Assembly (NCBI GenBank): GCA_047967505.1
Contig: CM106540.1
Direction: 5' to 3' (one strand)
DNA from: Dipteris shenzhenensis
Taxonomy: Eukaryota > Polypodiophyta > Polypodiopsida > Gleicheniales
DNA length: 64,000 nucleotides
In this document: piece by piece, positions 43,897-54,570 of the stretch
Layout: every line of letters starts with the position of its first letter
How positions within the stretch are numbered: the first letter of the stretch is position 1
The notes under the pieces: generated by a model
Databases searched by the model: none
Seen by the model: the letters and a program-made list of their open reading frames with translations, nothing else
Told to the model about the DNA's origin: nothing
Position numbers and translations under genes: made by a program

Positions 43897-44163
43897 TGTT
43901 AGAACATGAAGTCAAGTTGAGTGTTCTAGTGTGTACTAGGAACTAGTATTTGTGTGAGAGTGCCACGTGTCATATTGGGAATTATCCCATATACACTAGG
44001 TACTTTTGTTTGTGTGTGCACTCTATAAGAGTGTTGTACTTCCTTGTGTCAAATCAGAGGAGTCAACATCTACATCAAGCTTTCCATCATGTGAGTACTT
44101 TGGTTATCTTTGCTTTGCTCTAGCATTTTCATTATGTCTTTACATTCCATTCTTGCACCTTCA
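43897..44163 (+). repeat. 3' LTR of element D
   Basis: 267 bp, no difference from 41911-42177 seen by eye; followed by TSD GTTGC. Confidence 0.95.
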
Positions 44164-44990
44164 GTTGCGTGGTCTGCGATAGATGTTAAAGCAGGGAACT
44201 TGATATTTTGCAAGACCGTGGCAGCTAGAGGAATAAGATGGACTCCTTCTTTCTCCTTCTCCTTAAACCATGCCTTGGCTCCACCAATCTTGAACGCCCT
44301 TCTGTACTCCTCATTGTCGGGAGGCCTTCCAATCATAGATTCCTGTGGATCCAAATTCAATTAGTTAGATATGTGACAAAACATTTGAACGATTGAGCAT
44401 ATTAGATATTCAGTAGAACATAAATATATACTTAGCACCCATACCTTGTTGTCGAGTCTGCCATTGCTCTCGAGTGCAAAGGACCTACGGTCTCCAGGTG
44501 TATCCTCGCTGCCCTCCGTTGAGCCTCAAACACATCTGGATTATCCTTGTGCTCCTTCTTTGCTCTTTTCCAATCTTTTGGGTCTGCCCACCCTGGCTTA
44601 TGCTTACCCACCTTAACAACCTCCCTTAATTCGTATCTATGAGACTTAAGGAGCTCCCCCATGCGTGTAAGCATGGTATTTAGATCAAACTCATACCCTT
44701 TAGGATTTTGAAATTGTCTCGAGGGCATCTATGATGGCCTCCTTGGCTCTATTGTCATGTTGGTTCCAAGGTTTGAATATATCCTTGGGGAAGTGGGTGC
44801 TCACCAATCTCCTCATGTATCTTGTGACTATGTTCCCGTCATCTTCCTGTATAACCTCCCCAATGGTGTTCACTCTGTAGGATAGGTCCTCGGGAAAATA
44901 AACTCCAAAGGATGTATGGTGGATCGAGTAGAAGAGCTAGAGTGAGGGATGGAGCGAGTGCTTAAGGAGCGAGGAGTAGGGGAGCGAGTG
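44164..44990 (-). pseudogene. Possible plant Transposase_24-like (CACTA) fragment, spliced
   Basis: Minus-strand coding pieces: GEVIQEDDGNIVTRYMRRLV and THFPKDIFKPWNQHDNRAKE near 44740-44880, YEFDLNTMLTRMGELLKSHR and WADPKDWKRAKKEHKDNPDV at 44530-44700, then EGSEDTPGDRRSFALESNGR near 44460-44520. A donor AAG|GTATGG (44450) and acceptor CCACAG|GAATC (44345) join it to MIGRPPDNEEYRRAF and GAKAWFKEKEKEGVH. The pattern recalls the Ptta/En/Spm transposase family, but I am unsure. Two frame changes are needed. Element D is inserted in its last exon. Confidence 0.4.
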
Positions 44991-45054
44991 GTCTCTGGGG
45001 TGCTAACAGCCTATGATTGAGTGGAGAGGGCAAGGGACCAAACTGGTACTGTGC

Positions 45055-46830
45055 CTCATGATATAGGGGCAACTTGGAGCAGTGGGAGTGTGCAAACTCT
45101 CGTCATAGAGAATGGCACAAGTGCCAATCTAATCCATGAGAGTTTGTGGATCATGGCACTATGGCCAATGCCTAAAAAATGTTATGCATAAATCTTCCAC
45201 ATCTGCTTCTATCTTCATTTTTGGCTTGGCACTGCTGCCAATCTACTTAACATTGACATAGAATGAGAGTGCCAAACTAATTCAAACTGTGGAGAATGGG
45301 ATTGGTGCCATTTAGATGAGATTGGCACCAGTGGCATCCTAATCCATGAGAGTTTGTGGAGAATGGCACTAGTGCCATTGTATCAAAAATATCATGCATA
45401 AATCTTTCAGTTTAGCAAGGCACCATTGCTAATCTACTGCTTACATGTTTTAATGTGAATATGTTATTATAGGATTTCTCCTTGCAATCTCCATCTCAAT
45501 ATATACTATAGCCAATCTCACTAGTGTTAGTCACATGAAAAATGGCACCAGAACCATTCTCTAAAATCTAACCTTCAGTGGGCACTGATGTGATTCTCTA
45601 TGTGACTGACACCAATGGCGTTGCCACCAATGCCATTCTGTACAAACTCACATAGAGAATGCCACCAGTGGTATTCTAATCCATAAGAGTTTGTGGATAA
45701 TGGCACTTTGGCCAATGTCTAAAAAATGTTATGCATAAATGTACCACATCTGTTTCCATCTTCCTTTTTAGCATGGCACTGTTGCCAATCTACTTAACAT
45801 TGACATAGAATGATAGCTCCAAACTAATTCAGATTGTGGAGAATGGCATGAGAGTGGCACGAGTGCCATTTTCCACAAACTCGCATGGAGCAGTAGTGAT
45901 GCCGTTCATATGAACAAACTCACATGAGGGATGGCACCAGGGCCATTCTAATCCAAGAAAGTTTGTAGAGAATGGCACTGATGCCATTCATATGAGATTG
46001 GCATTAGTGCCATTCTGTACAAACTCACATAGAGAATGGCACCACTACCATTCTAGTCCATGAGAGTTTGTGGATCATGGCATTGTGGCCAATGTCTCAA
46101 AAATTATTATGCATAAATCTTCCACATATGTTTCCATCTTCCTTTTTGGCATGGCACTGCTGCCAATCTACTTAACATTGACAAAGAATGAGAGTCATGC
46201 CAAACTAATTCAAACTGTGGAGAATGGCATTGGTGCCATGCAGAGGAGATTGACACCAGTGCCATTCTACACAAACTCACATGGAGAATGACACCAGTGC
46301 CATCCTATTCCATGCCAAGTTTGTGGAGAATGGCAATAATACCATTGTATCAAAAATATCATGCATAAATTTTTCAGTTTAGCATGGCACCACTGCCAAT
46401 CTACTCCTTACATGTTTTAATGTGAAAATGCTATTAGGATTTCTCCTTGCAATCTCCATTTTATTATATACCATAGCCTATCTCACTAGTGTCAGTAACA
46501 TGAAAATTGGCACTAGAGCCATTCTCTAAAATCTAACCTTCAGTGGTGGGCATTGCTGTGATTCTTTATGTGAGTAACACCAATGAGACTAGCACCAGTG
46601 CCAATCTAATTCAGATTGTGGAAAATGGCATTGGTGCCATCTAGATGAGATTGGCACCAGTGCCATTCTACAAAAACCCACATGGAGAATGGCACCAGTG
46701 CCATCCTAAACCATGAGAGTTTGTGGAGAATGGCACCGGTGCCATTGTATCAAATATATCATGCATTAATCTTTTAGTTTAGCATGAAACTGCTGCCAAT
46801 CTACTCCTTACATGTTTTAATGTGAATTTT
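45055..46830. repeat. Satellite-like array with TGGCAC..GTGCCA palindromic core
   Basis: Irregular tandem array with more than a dozen copies of TTGGCACCAGTGCCATTCT and GAGAATGGCACCAGTGCCAT, interleaved with two longer modules. One starts CCAATGTCTAAAAAATGTTA (about 45170, 45713, 46091). The other starts ATATCATGCATAAATCTTTC (about 45400, 46355, 46757). Each core is an inverted repeat with a 2-bp spacer. No coding frame survives. Confidence 0.88.
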
Positions 46831-47558
46831 TTATTACATGAATTATTTTTGAAATAAGTGCCAACTTGTCACATTATTTCTCCTTGCAATCTCTATTTTA
46901 ATATATATCATAACAAACTTGTCACATGAGAGGGAAAAGAAAATGAGAGGTGGTAACCCTAGAGGGAGATTATATTAAGGTCTTGAGGCATAGATGCTCA
47001 TTTAGATGAGGTGAGGAGTTCTATCATGCTTTCCTGACATTTTTCTTTAAGAATCTATTCGCTATTCTAATATGTGTTTACCTAGATATTCTAATTGTTC
47101 CATATCCTAACACTAGGGAACAAATTCAAATCAACACACCTTGATAAGAAAAATACACCATGGTAATGAGTGCTCCTATATATATATATTAATGTATATT
47201 CTTTTATCTATAATTATTAAATTTAAAAAACATCGATTGAGGCGTGTCACTCTCAGTGGTTTAAGAATATATTTTTATATTTTTTAAAAATACATATATT
47301 TCTACTTTTATATATATCATGAATGTTTTTATCAAATACATACTTATATATTAATATAAAATCCTAGCAAAAATTTATTGAGAAATATTTTTTAGTTTCT
47401 TGAAATAGTATAGTTTTATATATTTTCTTTTGAACTTTGAAGTAAATGCAAATCCTGTGGTGAAACTTAAATTTTTTCACATAAAACTTTCAAATCCTGG
47501 TGAATGTTTCAAAAGTTTATTCTTATTAATATATTTATTTATATTTATATTTACATAA

Positions 47559-47623
<65 letters not shown>

Positions 47624-47676
47624 TGTGTATATATATATATATATGTATGTATGTATGTATATATATATAACATAGG
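46831..47676. repeat. AT-rich stretch with (AT)n and (GTAT)n microsatellites
   Basis: AT-rich sequence ending in a compound microsatellite at 47571-47669: AT, then GTAT, then AT and GTAT again. ORFs here are Tyr/Ile/Met repeats with no coding support. Confidence 0.85.
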
Positions 47677-47975
47677 AGCATCCCACCCTTCGAAGAAGGA
47701 CACCCTTTTAATTACCTCCAAAGCAGCAAGTAGCTCGATCATCGCACAATGAGTAGAATTGAAATCAAAGTCCTCCCAGTGTATCACTAGTTCTTCACCT
47801 TGAATCATCCATGGTGTATCATCCCACCCGTCGTCTCCTTGAGCAATGCACTGTATAATCAGTTGTTGAAGATCGACATGAAGATCAAGAAAGAGATCTC
47901 ACCCATCGGTAGCCGTAAGGCGTAGAGGACCAGGCACCAAATCCTTAAACTTGTCAAGAAGTGACATAAATATCC
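47677..47975 (-). pseudogene. Unrecognised conserved-looking frame
   Basis: The minus strand from the ATG near 47969 reads MSLLDKFKDLVPGPLRLTAT, then one TGA, then LFLDLHVDLQQLIIQCIAQG, DDGWDDTPWMIQGEELVIHW, EDFDFNSTHCAMIELLAALE and [15 protein letters not shown]. The composition is protein-like, and a single stop interrupts about 100 codons. I do not recognise the family. It may be a host gene fragment captured or left by a repeat. Confidence 0.4.
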
Positions 47976-48174
47976 ACCCTCCTCGTGGCGTGCGTCCGTG
48001 AAGTGAACTTGAAAAAGTTCAGAATCTGTGATCTAGTAGGAGATATGAGTAGAGCACATGAAGTGAAGTACTTTTGCTTTTTATAGCATGTGAAAACTCC
48101 CCACAATTAGAGAGTTATAGTTCATGGGATTTCAATATATAAGTAATATCAGTACATTTTTATCACTTCTTATC

Positions 48175-48240
48175 TACTGGCCCAATGATAAGTCTCCCTT
48201 TTGTGAAGGGGGAGGTCTTGGGTTCAAATCCCACTCTTTC
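48175..48240 (+). mobile_element. tRNA-like SINE head candidate
   Basis: A-box-like CTGGCCCAATGATAAG (48177-48192) and B-box-like GGTTCAAATCC (48221-48231) are about 35 bp apart. Between them a CTCCC..GGGAG stem could form an anticodon arm, and TGGG-TTCAAAT-CCCA forms a T arm. A GA-rich tail follows. This fits a tRNA-derived SINE or tRNA pseudogene better than a functional tRNA, since no acceptor stem closes. Confidence 0.45.
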
Positions 48241-49730
48241 ATAAAAAGAGAGGAGAGGAGAGGAGGAGGAGAAGAGAAAGAGAAGAAGAAGAAGAGAAGA
48301 GAAGATAGGGGGGCACGGGATCTGTTACAGTTTTGCAAAAAAAAACTGTCCGTGACCAGAAGATGCAGGAGCCCAAAAAAGCATCCCGATCTATCCACGA
48401 TGTGCATGGGTATACACGGTAGATGCACGAGTGCGCGTGCAAGAACTCAGAGGGAGCACGGATGTTACAGTTCTGCAGATGTGACCAGTATGAGCTGAAG
48501 ATTCGCCGACCGAAATACACATAGGAATCGTGAGCAGAAGGCAGGCAGACTGGAAGCGTAGAAACAGGGAGGTTTTGCAACCGTAGAGACAGGGGAGGCA
48601 CACAGTTTGGAGGTGTAAAAGTAGAGAACTGTGCACGAAAGAGGCCACAGAGCCACACCCAGTCGTAGGAGTAACAGATTTTACACCACTAGCCGTGGAG
48701 ATTTCGATCCTAGCAGCCACACCATTTCTATTACCTAGAAAAGAAATCAGGACAAGAGGCTAGACACTAAGCATGGCAACACTCAAGGGCCATAGAGGAA
48801 AGGAGAACATGAGGGCAAAACATTATCATGGGAGGGGAAAAGGGATTAGAAGGGGAGGGAATGAAGAGGGAGACTATGGCACAAGGGGAGAGGGAGAGGG
48901 GAAAGAGGAGTATGTACATGGGTGGAGGAGGAATGTAGTGATGGAGACATCAAGGGAAGAGGGTCATGCTTTATTTAAAAGAAAGGATGAGGGGGAAATA
49001 TCAAAGTTCTAGCTAGGTGGCTTTACAAGAATGAGTGTATCTCATCAAGGAATAGCCCCTCCTTTTATAGCCAAGAGAGAGGTTCTCTCCCAATAAATGC
49101 ATCCTCCCACATGCATGGTGTGTGTGGAAGAGTCTCCCATGTGGGCTAGGCAGTTACGCACTCTCAATTGTGTGCGATAATGCTTGGCCCATATTTTTCC
49201 ACATATATCAACTCCCATATCTCAAGTCTATGATACTCCCTTGGTCTCTTCCCAATTTTATAATACGTTCAAACATCTAGGAGGACAAGTGGAGGGTTGG
49301 CACAAGGAATCTTGCCACCTCATCCTACTTTCCCTATTATTTAACTTGCACTCTTGGACCTTCTATACGTCCCCCACATGGGCCTATCCTATATGGAGGG
49401 CATAACCCAATATAATATCCATCTCCACCTATTTTATATTACTTCTCCCATGGACTTTGGGCCATATCTCACTAAATGCAGGCATGGGACCACCTAGGTG
49501 GAGGGGTGGCACATGGAGGAGCCATGCCACCTTAACATTTTATAATATTACTACCATGGATTATGTACAACACACCTTATAGGTCCTCTTACATGGAAGG
49601 GTGGCACATGGTCATGCCTTGCCACCTCAACCCTGGGCCCTATGCACTCCATATTTTATTATACTATTGCCACACATACAAGCACGCACTCATATTTATG
49701 CCTTTTTACTTTGGTCAAATTTATCCATAA
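48241..49730. other. No recognisable gene; GA-rich tract at its start
   Basis: 48241-48310 is purine-rich (GAGAGGAGGAGG). Frames of 60-140 codons occur on both strands but lack motifs and follow the base composition. Confidence 0.45.
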
Positions 49731-50387
49731 TACTAAGAAGAGGAAAACTGTTTTCAGCCTCCACCTTTGTGTGTATTCCCCCATTGTGTATGTGAGAAAG
49801 CTGCAAGTGAGACTCCTTACTTCTTCCCACTCTCTTCACATGTTTTTAGAACTCGGTTCATGGTAAGGAGCTCAAGAAAGCAAACCAAGTTCGCAGTGTC
49901 TTGGCAAGAGGATCAGTGTTGCTTTCCTTTTTCGAGTTTGGGAGCAAATCTCTACAAGTAGCACAGCCAAAAAGTGCAAGAGTGCACTGTCTCAGATTGG
50001 GACACCCTTCGCAAGTGTGGCAAGAGGGCAGTATATACTGCGGGTGTAAGCAAAGCCCTCGATGACATTATTTTTTGATTAAAGGCCATTTTGGGGCCCG
50101 TTTTGGTGGCGAAAGTTTTCTATAGGCAACTCAGAAAAGTGCCCTATTTTTTGCTGTGCGACCACTGTTCCACAGGTCGGTGAATAGTTGCCGCAGAAAT
50201 TGCATCGTATGCCTGTGCGTAGAGATATTGGGAGTGACAGAATCATTCTTATTGCATGTTGATGCAAAATCATCACTAAGAAGTGACTGTGTGGTCAAAT
50301 ACCACTTTCATCAGTTTTGCAGATTTGCCCTTGTGAGGAAAAAGTTGTGTTTTTTGCAGTGACATAATATTTTTGCAGTGTTCTGTA

Positions 50388-51280
50388 ATGGCATTTGATG
50401 CTCTTTCACAGATAATCACTGAAAAGCTTGACAAGAACAACTTCCAAGCATGGAAGTTTAGAATGATGAATTTTCTTAAGGGAAAAGGCTATTGGGAGTT
50501 CATTACTGGAGTTGAACAAGAACCAATTATTCCTAATGTTCCCAATCAATAGGAGTTGCAAGCATTTAAAGGCTGGCATGAGAGAGCCATAAAAGTTATG
50601 TAGTGGCTATGTATCAGTATTTCAAATTCTATGATTGTGCATATTTAGGATGCAAGCATGCTGAAGGAGGCATGGGATACTTTTATAAAAATGTATAGCA
50701 CAAATACACAAGCCAGGAAAATGCAGCTCAAGCAGGAGTTGCATAATGTGCAGAGAGAAAATATGAGCATCAATGACTACCATATGAAGGTGAAGAAGAT
50801 TGCAAATGCACTTTCTTCTATTGGGTCTCCAGTGGAAGATGATAATTTAGTTTTTGTGACCTTGAATGGTGGTCTAGGAAAGGTTTATGCACAATTCCGT
50901 ACATCCATTGCTGTCCATAAGAATTTTCCTAATTTTGAGGAGTTGATTGCTCTTCTAATTTTTGAAGAGCAGAGAAATGGTGGTGCATCTTCTTTAGAAG
51001 GAACTTCAAAAGAAACTGTCTTCTACTCAAATGCTAGAAGAGCTAGACGCAAAGGTAGAGCAGGCTGATCTAGAGGCCCGCAGAAATCAGAATATGTAGC
51101 AAATTCAAGAAAACTAGTCCTATGGAGGAGGACATGGTAACTTTAGAGGCAGGGGGAGCCAAAGAGGTCATGGTGGATGGCAGAGAGGCCAAAATGCAAA
51201 CAGCAATGTTGAATGCTACTATTGTGGTAAAATGGCTCATATGGTTAAAGACTACTATAAAAAGTAGAACGAAATCATGA
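50388..51280 (+). pseudogene. Element F gag
   Basis: From ATG 50388: MAFDALSQIITEKLDKNNFQ, AWKFRMMNFLKGKGYWEFIT, then stops in place of Gln, Trp and Gln at about 50551, 50601 and 50647, then DASMLKEAWDTFIKMYSTNT, QARKMQLKQELHNVQRENM and FEELIALLIFEEQRNGG. The zinc knuckle is CYYCGKMAHMVKDYYKK (last Cys changed to Tyr). It shows the gag uninterrupted at the site where B sits in A. Confidence 0.88.
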
Positions 51281-52092
51281 CTAGAAAATTGCAGCAAGGC
51301 AATTATGCATCCTCTAGTAGACAGGGTGATGACAGAAATGAGCATTTGTTTATGGTGTAGCACATGACCAATTCTATGACAAGTGCAGAAGAAAGCAATG
51401 ATGTGTGGTATGTTGACTCAGGTGCATCAAACCACATGATAGATCATGCAAAATGGATGTAGGATGCAAGGAAAATGGAAAGACCAGGATTTGTGGAGAC
51501 TGGTGATGATACTGCACATCCTATTGTGCAGATTGGTAAAATTCCTTTGTCTATGCAGGATGGGAAAAAGAAATACCTATCTGATGTATTTCATGTCCCG
51601 AATATCTAATGGTCAAATGGTTGAGCAGGGCTTGCAGGTTAGATTTAATCCTCATGGATGCTTTGCTGAGGATATGAAAAATAAAGGTCACTTGATAGCA
51701 GAAGGGAAGAAGAAGGGTAGGATGTTTACGTTGGATGCGGACATGCCTGAATTGAGTGCAGCAATGTTTGCACATGGGACCGGTGTAGTTGCAGATATTG
51801 ATATCTGGCATAAACGCATTGGTCATGTTAATGTACAGTGACTTAAATTAATGCAGGCCCAAAATATTGTTGCAGCATTGCCTAAGTTCACGGTTGCAGA
51901 AATGCATAATGTATGTGAAGCCTGTCAATTTGGAAAACATGCAAGGAAACCATTTCCTAGACATGTTCAAGAGAGTAAGAGGCCATTGGAATTAATCCAC
52001 TCTGATGTGTGGACTACTAAAGCTGCATCTATTGGAGGCTATCATTATTTTGTCACTTTTATTGATGACTACAGCAGAAAAGTTTGGGTGTA
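51281..52092 (+). pseudogene. Element F protease and integrase start
   Basis: Protease motif VWYVDSGASNHMI near 51405-51440. A short deletion after SDVFHVPNI removes NLVSV. Then MVEQGLQVRFNPHGCFAEDM, IDIWHKRIGHVNVQ, CEACQFGKHARKPFPRHVQE and LIHSDVWTTKAASIGGYHYF, with stops near 51360, 51462 and 51841. Confidence 0.88.
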
Positions 52093-52950
52093 GGTATTCC
52101 ATTAAAAGGAGTGTGGTGGGGGGTTATGGGTCACGGGTTTTTATAGAGCAATACATTACATATTTAAAAAGGAGTGTGGGTAAAAAATTATCAGCTTATC
52201 ACTTAAATATAAAAGAATGAGAAAAATAAAGAAATAAATATAAAGAGAAAGATATAATAATCAATTTATAAAGATTAAATTTTAAAAAAACCAAGGGAAG
52301 GGAGGATAAAACATACCCAAGGGAATTGAAATAGGGCACACTAGTGATGGCAAATTAGGAAGAAGAAGATGGCAGTAATTGATATAGATGGGGGAGGTAT
52401 TATAACGTCCGAGAAAAAGGTGATGTTACATAAGGGATCATCATCAAGGTAGAATTATAAGGGTTGAGGGGATTTTTTGGCAGTTAGGTTAGGTGAAGTG
52501 GAAAAAGTGTCAAAGGGGTGGCATAACCATTTGGCGATGTTAGGGGTGTAAGACTAAGAAATTCCAAAATCATTAAACAACATCAATTTGTTGGGTTCAA
52601 AACAGCGTATGAGCTCATAAAATATATTTATAGGCTTAATGAACTCAAAAGCTTTTCAACAAAAAACAACATGAAAAATCTCTTAGCAAAATGCCTTTGA
52701 GTACATATAGAGTGCACAGACCATTGACCTGTGTTGATAGGTTGTGTACACATACATCATCCGAAGGTAATCTGTTTGGTGGTGTCATTGATATCATTGT
52801 ACCATTGGGACCCACGCATGGGATGTTTTACCGAGCTAGAGGAGGTGGAACCATGAGAGGATAGGTACTTGGTGCGAAAGTACCCATTGTGGCTAGCACA
52901 TTTGGTTTGTTCAAAGGAGTTTAAGGAGAAAAGAGAGAAACTACTTACCC
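52093..52950. other. No recognisable gene
   Basis: A-rich to mixed sequence after the broken end of F. No LTR, polymerase or host motif seen. Confidence 0.4.
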
Positions 52951-52952
52951 TG

Positions 52953-53650
52953 CTAGACCACAATTTTGCATTGGTCTACTACTTTGAAAGACAAGCTACA
53001 AAGAGTGGTAAGGGATTCCAAGGTAAAAGGGGCACAGTGATTGAGAGTTTTGAAGCCCCAGAGCTTATGGTAGGAACCAATAGAATCAAGCTCGAGTTGT
53101 CGAGGAGGAAGAAGAGGAATGAAAGAGGAGAATTCTAAGAGAGGATTATTGGGGAAGGAATCAGTGGCAATAAATGCTTGGGTGAGATTATCAAGGGCTT
53201 CTTTGTTAGCTGCATCAAGGCCATCAACATGGGTTGTGGGGAACATAAGCAATTTGTTCAAGTAGAGGAATCATAGGGAGGTTGTTGACTAGAAGAAGCT
53301 TGTTGACGATGACGGGGAGAGATTTGTGATAAGATTCAATATCTTGATCATCAAACAAGTTAATGTCATTGAGTTGTAGTAGTAGGTTGTCCAAAGATGC
53401 AGACGCAACATGAGGATCCTTGCGGGACATCAAAGTAATTAAAGGCAGTCATTGATGGATGTGATACATAGTGCCGAGGGAGTGTTGTTTTTCTTTGCTT
53501 CTTCTTCAAATTTGAAAATCTTGGCAAGAAAATCATTATCTAGAAAACAAGCAAGAACTGTTTGGATTCCTTGAGCAGGCAGAGGGCAAATGTCATTCCA
53601 AAAGCCATATTGTGAGAGGACCTTGTTCCAGCAATCCTACACAACCTTGG
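52953..53650 (-). pseudogene. Unrecognised decayed coding stretch
   Basis: Minus-strand frames can be followed for about 220 codons with frameshifts: DCWNKVLSQYGFWNDICPLP, FLDNDFLAKIFKFEEEAKKN, then ASLDNLLLQLNDINLFDDQD, IESYHKSLPVIVNKLLLVNN, then DGLDAANKEALDNLTQAFIA and LLEFSSFIPLLPPRQLELDS. The composition is protein-like and helical, but I cannot name the family. A transposon ORF or decayed host gene are both possible. Confidence 0.4.
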
Positions 53651-53707
53651 CAAAAATAAGAGTCAACGAGGCACATGGTTAACCTGGCCATAGGTTAATG
53701 GGGTTTG

Positions 53708-53732
53708 CGTGTGTGTGTGTGTGTGTGTGTGT
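53708..53732. repeat. (GT)n microsatellite
   Basis: About 12 GT units. Confidence 0.9.
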
Positions 53733-54079
53733 AGACAAAAATACCACAAGACATGGCCATCAAAGCTCTTAAAATATTATAACAAGTAATCATCGTAGTA
53801 TAATCCAATAATATCTAAATCTTGCAAGTACATCAAGAAATCAAGGTTGAATCTTTTGTGTGTCCAATAATCCACGGTTGAGGCCACTTACCTGCCACCA
53901 TCCAAAGGAAACCAGTTGTTAGAAGAACAAAGTTTTAAATGGATAGTTAGGTAATGCCTGCACACCCCGGCTTGTTTTTTCTTTACCTAGGAGCAAGAGA
54001 CACATCCAGATTCATAATTGCACATTACATAGTATAAAGGCTAGGGGCAAATCAAGAAATGTTGAAGAATGAAGTGCTA

Positions 54080-54570
54080 GCCTGCCATATAGGAGGCATT
54101 AGCAAGGATAATAATTTTGAAACTTAATTTCCTAGCCTTCCATATAGGAAGCAGAGAACAGCATTAAAAGGGAAATTTGTAACAAAAGTCAGCGACCAAG
54201 CATTTCATGGAAGAGGCATAAGAAAGTTAAGCTTTCCAAGTAAAAGGTAAGAGGCCCATCCACACATACATCTGCACATTAAATAGTGTCCTAGCTTAGT
54301 GGGTATTATATAGGCAAAGGATGTGTTGACCTTCCATGTAGGAGGCATTACTAAGAATAATTAGTTTGAAAACAAATTATTCCTAGCCTTCCATAAAGGA
54401 GACGTGATTAAAAAATTTTAAAGGCCTTCCATGTAGGAGGCAATAGAAAGTAACAAAAGGGACAATGGCCTAGCCTTCCATAGAGGAGGCATAATTAGTT
54501 TTACAAATAGGAGGCACTAGAAGGGACATTTGTAATTAAACCAAATCATCTAGCCTTCCATAGAGGAGGC
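54080..54570. repeat. Dispersed hairpin motif GCCTTCCATAGAGGAGGC
   Basis: About eight copies of CTAGCCTTCCATAGAGGAGG-type motifs (about 54080, 54134, 54208, 54331, 54391, 54424, 54473, 54551) with irregular 30-120 bp spacing. Each is an imperfect inverted repeat (GCCT-CC...GG-GGC). The spacers share pieces such as AAGGGACATTTGTAA. Confidence 0.75.

Larger units (their letters stand above)
41911..44163 (+). mobile_element. Gag-only LTR element D, apparently recent
   Basis: A 2253-bp element with 267-bp LTRs that I read as identical, TSD GTTGC (41906-41910 and 44164-44168), a PBS and one intact gag. No protease, integrase or RT lies between the LTRs. Its Gag and 3' UTR are related to B and C, but its LTRs are not. 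Identical LTRs and an open gag make it the best candidate in the window for a recently mobile element. Confidence 0.95.
49731..52092 (+). mobile_element. Copia fragment F (A family), truncated at both ends
   Basis: Plus-strand copy with the last ~110 bp of the LTR (49731-49840, ending CTCTCTTCACA), a decayed PBS, the family leader, gag, protease and the start of integrase. It stops at 52092 in the middle of the integrase core, after SRKVWV. Low-complexity A-rich sequence follows. Confidence 0.9.

Noticed and set aside
47477-47808. Tyr/Ile/Met-rich ORFs on both strands
   Set aside because: Translation of AT and GTAT microsatellites; only the non-repeat part at 47677-47975 was kept, as an uncertain frame.
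48175-48240. Functional tRNA gene
   Set aside because: The A and B boxes are approximate and no acceptor stem closes; recorded only as a SINE candidate.
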